From: Coriobacteriia bacterium
GTDB taxonomy: Bacteria; Actinomycetota; Coriobacteriia; Coriobacteriales; QAMH01
DNA length: 64,000 nucleotides
Assembly: GCA_003149935.1 (NCBI GenBank)
Contig: QAMH01000009.1
Location: 1-64,000, forward strand
Reading direction: 5' to 3'
A program made the position numbers and the translations under genes. Below the pieces are notes generated by a model. It was given only the letters and a program-made list of their open reading frames with translations. It was not told the DNA's origin and did no database searches. Positions 58,968 to 64,000 of this stretch are shown here, piece after piece (positions within the stretch are counted from its first letter, which is position 1; every line of letters begins with the position of its first letter).

Positions 58968-59525
58968 GTGGAAGATATCAAGCAGATGGTCGTCTGCGTG
59001 GGAAACATGCTCATGCTCGACGAGGGTTTTGGCTCGCACATGGCCAAGGTACTGACTAATTACGATGTCGCCCGAGAAGCCTTCGATGATGCCCATGCCC
59101 GGACGCTTGTCGAAACCTTTCGCGAATACGATGCCCATGACGACGACGGAGCTGACGAACGCATCCCCGTCATGGATGCTGGCACCATGGGCATGGGGCT
59201 CATCCCGTACATTCGTGATTTCGACCGCCTGGTCATCGTAGATGCCGTGGATTGCGGACCCGATGCGGCTCCCGGCACCTGTTACACCTTCACACCCGAG
59301 GATATGGCAGCCTATAGCATCATGCACTCGCTGCACGACATGCGCGTCTCGGACGTGCTCAATAACGCACGTCTGGCTGGGCATGACTGTGACATCCGCT
59401 GCGTGGGCGTGCAGAAGAAGGACATCTGCCCACGAGATTTCACCATCGACCTTACCCCCGAGGTGAAGGCGGCCGTGCCCTACGCGGTCGATGCGGTGCT
59501 CGAGCTACTGGAAATCAGCCTGTAG
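58968..59525 (+). CDS. hyaD: Hydrogenase maturation protease
   Basis: The 185-residue product from GTG 58968 (AAGGAG upstream, five-base spacing) has the HyaD/HybD layout: VCVGNMLMLDEGFGSHMAK (Glu nickel ligand, about residue 18), LVIVDAVDCG (Asp, about 80) and MHSLHDMRVSDVL (His ligand, about 110). It cleaves the HyaB C-terminal extension after nickel insertion. The shikimate-kinase-like gene separates it from hyaABC. Confidence 0.9.
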   Translation: MEDIKQMVVCVGNMLMLDEGFGSHMAKVLTNYDVAREAFDDAHARTLVETFREYDAHDDDGADERIPVMDAGTMGMGLIPYIRDFDRLVIVDAVDCGPDAAPGTCYTFTPEDMAAYSIMHSLHDMRVSDVLNNARLAGHDCDIRCVGVQKKDICPRDFTIDLTPEVKAAVPYAVDAVLELLEISL

Positions 59526-59530
59526 GTGCT

Positions 59531-59570
59531 GAGATTTCTCGACTCCGCTACGCTCCGCTCGAAATGACAA
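59531..59570. repeat. Dispersed repeat copy
   Basis: GAGATTTCTCGACTCCGC..CCGCTCGAAATGACAA lies six bases after the hyaD stop, again between convergent genes. Confidence 0.85.
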
Positions 59571-59609
59571 GAACGAGCGCTCAGTTGAAAGACACAAAAA
59601 AGGGGCTCG

Positions 59610-59645
59610 CAACAAGAAGGCCCGCAGATGCGGGCCTTCTTGTTG
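59610..59645. terminator. Bidirectional terminator between hyaD and rpsI
   Basis: CAACAAGAAGGCCCGCA and TGCGGGCCTTCTTGTTG form a perfect 17-bp stem with a two-base centre between convergent genes. Confidence 0.85.
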
Positions 59646-59664
59646 CATATATGTCTCTCGAAAC

Positions 59665-60066
59665 TTAGCGCTTGGAGAACTGCGGACGCTTGCGAGCCTT
59701 CTTGAGACCGTACTTCTTGCGCTCGACCATACGCGGATCGCGCGTGAGGAAGCCAGCCTTCTTGAGCTCGGCACGATAGTCGCCAGCCTCAAGCAGCGCA
59801 CGGGCGATGCCGTGACGCAGAGCACCAGCCTGACCGGAGATGCCGCCACCATTGAGCGTGGCAATGACGTCGAAATGCTTGACCGTACCCGTCACGGTGA
59901 AGGGAGTCATCGCATACTCGACGAGCGCCTTGCGGCCGAAGTAATCCTCGGCGTCGCGCTTGTTAACGGTGACCTTACCGGTGCCGGGGACGAGACGAAC
60001 GCGCGCGATGGCGTTCTTGCGGCGACCGGTGCCATAGTAGATGGCTTCTTTCTTGGTATCTGCCAT
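59665..60066 (-). CDS. rpsI: 30S ribosomal protein S9
   Basis: The 133-residue product has YYGTGRRKNAIARVRLVPG near the N terminus and ends ARKRPQFSKR, the strongly conserved S9 tail that reaches the P-site tRNA. It follows rplM by three bases, the universal rplM-rpsI pair. Confidence 0.97.
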   Translation of the reverse strand: MADTKKEAIYYGTGRRKNAIARVRLVPGTGKVTVNKRDAEDYFGRKALVEYAMTPFTVTGTVKHFDVIATLNGGGISGQAGALRHGIARALLEAGDYRAELKKAGFLTRDPRMVERKKYGLKKARKRPQFSKR

Positions 60067-60069
60067 GGG

Positions 60070-60504
60070 TTATGCCTCCAGGTCAATCTTGCGGGGATTC
60101 TGCGCCTGATGCGGATGCTCGGGGCCTACATAGACCTTGAGCTTCTTAGCCATCTGACGTCCGAGCGTGTTCTTGGGGAGCATGCCCTTGACGGCGTGCT
60201 CGATGACGCGCTCGGGATGCTTCTCCATTGCCTCCTGGAAGGTCTCCTGACGCACGCCGCCGGGATAGCCCGTGATGCGGGTGTACACCTTATCGGTGAC
60301 CTTGGCGCCAGTCACTTTGATCTTGTCGCAGTTGATGACGACAACGAAGTCGCCCGTGTCAACGTGCGGCGTGTACGTCGGCTTGTTCTTGCCGCGCAGA
60401 ATCTGCGCAACGGCGGAAGCAAGACGACCAAGGGTCATGTCGGTCGCATCGACCAGAAGCCACTCGCGCTGGACTTCGCCGGGCTTCGCATAGTAGGTCT
60501 TCAC
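60070..60504 (-). CDS. rplM: 50S ribosomal protein L13
   Basis: The 144-residue product from GTG 60504, preceded by GGAGG, reads KTYYAKPGEVQREWLLVDATDMTLGRLAS, then GDFVVVINCDKIKVTG and HAVKGMLPKNTLGRQM, all typical of L13. The frame is open further upstream, but the extra residues do not match L13. A promoter lies 75-100 bp upstream. Confidence 0.96.
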   Translation of the reverse strand: MKTYYAKPGEVQREWLLVDATDMTLGRLASAVAQILRGKNKPTYTPHVDTGDFVVVINCDKIKVTGAKVTDKVYTRITGYPGGVRQETFQEAMEKHPERVIEHAVKGMLPKNTLGRQMAKKLKVYVGPEHPHQAQNPRKIDLEA

Positions 60505-60577
60505 GTGTGTTCCTCCAACTAAACTACCATGTTGTTCAATCACAGAGTTTCACGGGGCTCTGAAAGCGAACCCGTTA

Positions 60578-60606
60578 AGAATACTCGTGGTGCGACACGA
60601 AAGCAA
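60578..60606 (-). promoter_or_regulatory. Promoter of rplM-rpsI
   Basis: TTGCTT (-35), 17-bp spacer, TATTCT (-10) on the minus strand. Confidence 0.55.
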
Positions 60607-60641
60607 TAAAAATATGCTAAGTGGATGGTGCTTTTTACCCT

Positions 60642-61982
60642 CTAGAGCTTGTCCTCAGACTGACGCTCCGTCATCTCCTCCTCTTCGGAGACGACAAGAT
60701 TGGGATCGACATCGTCGACAAACGGCGACGCATCTGCATCCTTCGCGTCGTCACCCGCCTCAAGCGCAGCCTCGGGATGCTCCGCATCTTCTTCCGCGGC
60801 GATAATGCCAGCCGCCGCCTCCTCGGGCTCGGCCAACTCGGGATCGACAACGTCGACGTGCGTTGCCTCATCGCTCACGTTGTCATCAGCCGCATCGGAT
60901 GCAGGCAGCTCGGGCTCGGCGTCAAGTGCCTCGGCGACCACCACGGGATTGAGCGCCGCAGGAACCTCAGGCGCAGCTGCAGAAGCTGGTTGCGGAGTAG
61001 CGACGTTCACGGGTTCGCCCGTGGGCGGAGCGGGCATATCGCCAGATGCAGCCGGAGCATGGGGCGGATGGGGCGCATCGGGCTGTCCACCGGCAACCTC
61101 AAAGGGCAGCGGGTCATCCTTCGTACCCCAAGCAGACACGTCAAACTGACGCGTCCAGTAACCTACCGCCCTGGCAACGAGCAGTTCTATAAATGCGCTG
61201 TACACAAACCAGACGTAGGAAAGGACGAGGACAACGGGGAACATCGTCATGATGAGGGTCAGGACATAGCCGAACATCGCCGAGTCAGAGTACATGCCGT
61301 TACTCGACATGAAAATGAGCGGTGCAACGGTAGCACCGAGCACGGCCACCACGATGATGAGAGCAACGATGCCGATGATGATGCCACCGACAAGGTCGAA
61401 GAGAATCGCCATGCCGAAGATGCGCATGAGGCCGCCGAAGTCCTTTTTGATCATGGTCCAGATCTTGCCGAATTGCAGGCCCGTACCCAGGCGATCGTAC
61501 ATGGTCATGCGGATGGTGCCCACCCAGATCATGACGCTGGCAAAGACGGTGAGTACGATACCGGCAACGTAGAGAATCCAGCCGATGCCAGCAAAGACGA
61601 AGTTGCCCGGCGTGACGACCATGTAGCGGCCCGTTGCCGTGTAGATACCGGTCTCCATGCCCATCGAGCTAAACCAGCCGCCGATTGACAAGACGATGCC
61701 CGGAATGATGGTCATCACGATTGCGATGACGAGCGCAAACCAGCCCCAACGCAGCATCTTGCTACCCGGACGACCGTAAATCTTCTTGGGCATGGGCGAT
61801 TCGACACCCCATGCCGCCTTGTGTGCCCACTCCCAGGCGTACCCATAGACAGTCATCTGGCCGAATATGGGGATAAACGAGATGAGGCCGAGCAGACAGA
61901 TCTTGCCAAACCAGCCCTTCGATGACTTGATGTCACCATAGCTCGTACGGAAATACTTCCCGCTGTAGTTCGTCTGATCCAT
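60642..61982 (-). CDS. DUF4013 polytopic membrane protein with acidic C terminus
   Basis: The 446-residue product has about six membrane spans in residues 30-260 (ICLLGLISFIPIFGQMTVYGYAWEW, FALVIAIVMTIIPGIVLSIGG, GWILYVAGIVLTVFASVMIW, VGGIIIGIVALIIVVAVLGATV, VLTLIMTMFPVVLVLSYVWFV). The opening LLGLISFIPIFGQMTVYGYAWEWAHKA is the DUF4013 signature. Residues 285-446 are a low-complexity acidic, Ala/Pro/Glu-rich cytoplasmic tail. The function of DUF4013 proteins is not known. It stands between rplM and gatD on the minus strand; the tail recalls the acidic half of the 9667-10797 protein. Confidence 0.8.
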   Translation of the reverse strand: MDQTNYSGKYFRTSYGDIKSSKGWFGKICLLGLISFIPIFGQMTVYGYAWEWAHKAAWGVESPMPKKIYGRPGSKMLRWGWFALVIAIVMTIIPGIVLSIGGWFSSMGMETGIYTATGRYMVVTPGNFVFAGIGWILYVAGIVLTVFASVMIWVGTIRMTMYDRLGTGLQFGKIWTMIKKDFGGLMRIFGMAILFDLVGGIIIGIVALIIVVAVLGATVAPLIFMSSNGMYSDSAMFGYVLTLIMTMFPVVLVLSYVWFVYSAFIELLVARAVGYWTRQFDVSAWGTKDDPLPFEVAGGQPDAPHPPHAPAASGDMPAPPTGEPVNVATPQPASAAAPEVPAALNPVVVAEALDAEPELPASDAADDNVSDEATHVDVVDPELAEPEEAAAGIIAAEEDAEHPEAALEAGDDAKDADASPFVDDVDPNLVVSEEEEMTERQSEDKL

Positions 61983-62002
61983 AATTTCCTCCGTTTAAAC
62001 GG

Positions 62003-62761
62003 TTATGAGATTAGTCTTTGCTTCATAGTATCATGAGCTGCGTCTTCAAGAGCATCATCAAGACGAGAAAGCTGCACCCCGGGATATCTGCGTTGCAGCG
62101 CAAGCTCGATGAGCGCATCTGCCACACGTGGATTTTTGGGCAGAAGCGGGCCATGGCTGTAGGTCGCAATGACATTGCGGTAGCGTAGGCCCTCGGTGCC
62201 GTCCTCGCCATTGTTGCCGAAACCCTTCACCACCGTGCCGAGCGCTCGTGCCCCCTCGCGCAGATGCGTGCGGCCTGCATGGTTCTCGAACCCGACGACC
62301 ACGGGCGCGCCCTCGATGGCGTCTGCCGTGAAGACGATGTTGCCGATGAGACGCGTATCACCCGCCTCGGTATACATGGGCAGCGCGCCGATATAGGAAG
62401 CCTCGTGGCCTTCGTGATCGACATAATACTCGCCGAGAATCTGGTAACCGCCACATATGGCGAGTACGGGGACATCGTTCTCGATGGCCCGCTGCAAACG
62501 CGAGGCCTTAGAGCCGGCAACTCCCACGCCCAGATCTGCCAACAGCGTGCGCTGGTCAAAGTCCTGGCCACCCCCGATAAAGAAGAGGTCGATATCCTCG
62601 AAATCCGCATCCTGGCCTGCGCCCAGGTCAACCACCTGCGCATCGATGTCACGCCATTCGCAGCGCTTGGTGAGCGCAATTGTGTTGCCACGGTCTCCGT
62701 AGAGATTGAGCAGGTCGGGGTAGAGATGTCCGATCGTGATGTGCATGCGCCCGTCAGTCAC
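62003..62761 (-). CDS. gatD: Lipid II isoglutaminyl synthase, glutaminase subunit GatD
   Basis: Class I glutamine amidotransferase of the CobB/CobQ type, 252 residues. Nucleophile Cys in VLAICGGYQILGEYY (about residue 100) and the catalytic His in IATYSHGPLLPKNP (about 205) are present; N-terminal ITIGHLYPDLLNLYGDRGN is typical of GatD. With MurT it amidates the alpha-carboxyl of D-Glu in lipid II. It starts at GTG 62761, three bases after the murT stop; ATG 62746 is an alternative. Confidence 0.93.
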   Translation of the reverse strand: MTDGRMHITIGHLYPDLLNLYGDRGNTIALTKRCEWRDIDAQVVDLGAGQDADFEDIDLFFIGGGQDFDQRTLLADLGVGVAGSKASRLQRAIENDVPVLAICGGYQILGEYYVDHEGHEASYIGALPMYTEAGDTRLIGNIVFTADAIEGAPVVVGFENHAGRTHLREGARALGTVVKGFGNNGEDGTEGLRYRNVIATYSHGPLLPKNPRVADALIELALQRRYPGVQLSRLDDALEDAAHDTMKQRLIS

Positions 62762-62764
62762 TGC

Positions 62765-64000
62765 CTAGCCCTCCCAGAATCCCGCGAGGCCCAGAACGCT
62801 TGCCGCTTTCGCGCGAAAGCCGAGCATCGCCGAGTAGTTGGCGACGACCGTCACCGCATGGTCCATGCGATTAAGCTCCTCGATGAGCTCGCCATAATCG
62901 TGGATGATGCGGATGCCGGAGGCGGGCATCCCCGCATACTTGAGGCGCAGCGCCATGTCCTCGGCGCGGTCGCCACTGCAGATGGTCTCGGACTTGCGTG
63001 CGCAGATCGCCTCCCAGCCGGCATCGTAAATCCACGAGACATCCGTCCCGTCGCATTCCTGGTCATTGAGTATGCATACGAGACCCATACCCTCGTCGGT
63101 CTCGTTGAGCAGCAGGTTGATAATCTGATTGCAGCCTGCCGGATTCTTCATGAGCATGAGACGCACCTTGGTGCCGTTGATGTCGAGGACCTCCGAGCGA
63201 CCGAAACCGTGCTTGAATTTGCCAAGCGCCTCGAAGGCCTGCTCCTTGGAAAAACCAAACGCCAAAAGACCAGCCACGACGCATGCACAATTGTAGATAT
63301 CGTAGCTTGCAGGCACATCGACCGGCACCGCCGAGCTTACGCCGTCAACGCTGATCTCGAGCACGCAGCTATCGCTGTGTCGCTCGAGGATCTTTTCCAC
63401 CGCGACTGCGGGAACGGGACGAGCATAGCCGCAAGCCGGGCAGCGAAATCCGCCCAGATGTGCAAACGTGACATAGTCGTAGGCATATTCGGCACCGCAC
63501 ATGATGCAGTGCGTCGCATCCGAAAGGTCGGCTACGCGCTCGGGGTAAATCTCGCAGCTCACGCCATAGAAAATGACATCGTTATCAACCTTGTCGGCAA
63601 TCGAGGCAACCATCGAGTCATCTGCGTTGAGGCACAGCGTCGCATGCGGAGAATTCGTCACGCCCGCCATGATGTTCTCGAGCGTGTGAGTGACCTCGCC
63701 GTAGCGGTCGAGCTGGTCACGGAAGACGTTCGTGACCACGAGCACGGCCGGGTCAAGCTGCTTGCACACGCGCCGCAACGCGCCCTCATCGCACTCGATG
63801 GCGGCAAGCTTGTAGCGTGGCTTGCCCGTGATGCTCGAACGGATCGCAAACTCCGTCGTGATGCCCTGGATGAGGTTTGCGCCACTACGGTTATAGAACG
63901 CTTGCTCGCCCATGTTCTCGAGTGCCTGGGCAACGATATGCGTGGACGTCGTCTTGCCGTTGGTTCCCGTGATCACGATGGTGCGCACGCCACGACTCAG
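62765..64000 (-). CDS. murT: Lipid II isoglutaminyl synthase, MurT subunit (5' end outside window)
   Basis: Mur-ligase-type subunit. Visible are the P-loop VITGTNGKTTSTHIVAQ, LAAIECDEGALRR, VVTNVFRDQLDRYGEV, a zinc-ribbon insert with CxxC pairs (HCIMCGAEY and FRCPACGYARP, typical of MurT) and the C-terminal DUF1727 part (RLMLMKNPAGCNQIINLLL). The frame continues to base 64000 (LSRG before VRTIVITG), so the first part of the protein lies outside the window. It is paired with gatD downstream. Confidence 0.93.
   Translation of the reverse strand: MSRGVRTIVITGTNGKTTSTHIVAQALENMGEQAFYNRSGANLIQGITTEFAIRSSITGKPRYKLAAIECDEGALRRVCKQLDPAVLVVTNVFRDQLDRYGEVTHTLENIMAGVTNSPHATLCLNADDSMVASIADKVDNDVIFYGVSCEIYPERVADLSDATHCIMCGAEYAYDYVTFAHLGGFRCPACGYARPVPAVAVEKILERHSDSCVLEISVDGVSSAVPVDVPASYDIYNCACVVAGLLAFGFSKEQAFEALGKFKHGFGRSEVLDINGTKVRLMLMKNPAGCNQIINLLLNETDEGMGLVCILNDQECDGTDVSWIYDAGWEAICARKSETICSGDRAEDMALRLKYAGMPASGIRIIHDYGELIEELNRMDHAVTVVANYSAMLGFRAKAASVLGLAGFWEG

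Overview
The window looks like chromosomal DNA from an anaerobic, high-GC Gram-positive bacterium, most likely an actinomycete of the class Coriobacteriia (Eggerthellales/Coriobacteriales, Slackia-like). Pointers are the GC-rich housekeeping genes, a [NiFe] hydrogenase operon, a cytoplasmic molybdopterin enzyme of the acetylene-hydratase/catechol-dehydroxylase type next to a PucR regulator, DUF285 'SLDLSSFDTS' surface-protein repeats, and MurT/GatD lipid II amidation genes. The genus is inference; no 16S gene is present.

Layout. 0-6.7 kb is an accessory region: a DUF285 surface protein missing its 5' end, a 51-aa ORF, a HEPN-domain protein, and a tyrosine recombinase translationally coupled to a complete type I specificity gene (hsdS). 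6.7-18.7 kb is housekeeping: a MerR regulator, infC-rpmI-rplT with an attenuator and a probable AUA start, a membrane protein/glycosyltransferase cluster, then metG-tatD-flavoprotein-rsmA. 18.7-27.2 kb is a defence island: hsdR-hsdM followed by a broken hsdS, an IS256-family element and a second, oppositely oriented hsdS fragment, then a CdiA-toxin-like nuclease and a GIY-YIG/DUF4357 protein. 27.2-33.2 kb holds rsmI, gap and a gcs2-obg-proB operon.

33.2-41.4 kb carries two regulator/enzyme modules: a LysR regulator divergent from a phenylacetate-CoA-ligase-like enzyme plus a stand-alone LysR effector domain, and a molybdopterin oxidoreductase with a short FeS subunit, divergent from a PucR regulator with two identical-format palindromes between them. 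41.4-48.4 kb is a four-gene operon (methyltransferase, cytoplasmic LRR protein, VWA protein, MoxR-type ATPase fused to a second methyltransferase). This is the best candidate here for an undescribed system. It sits 50 bp downstream of a tRNA-Thr(CGU) gene. 48.9-54.2 kb is pepF-murI-rph-rdgB, tmRNA and smpB. 54.4-59.5 kb is hyaABC, a shikimate-kinase-like gene and hyaD. 59.6-64 kb is rplM-rpsI, a DUF4013 membrane protein and the murT-gatD pair, with murT running off the right edge.

Repeats are unusually rich: a dispersed 'TTTCTCGACT...CTCGAAATGACA' element at five loci (once inside a coding region), two five-unit arrays of a CCTAGAC...TGCGCA motif with the same unit orientation order, a nested inverted array of GATTATGTGT motifs, and a 197-bp tandem duplication downstream of rsmA. 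The type I system appears to have been split and reshuffled: the only complete hsdS lies about 14 kb from hsdRM beside a recombinase, and it shares a 20-of-21-base segment with the broken hsdS half exactly at the central domain boundary.
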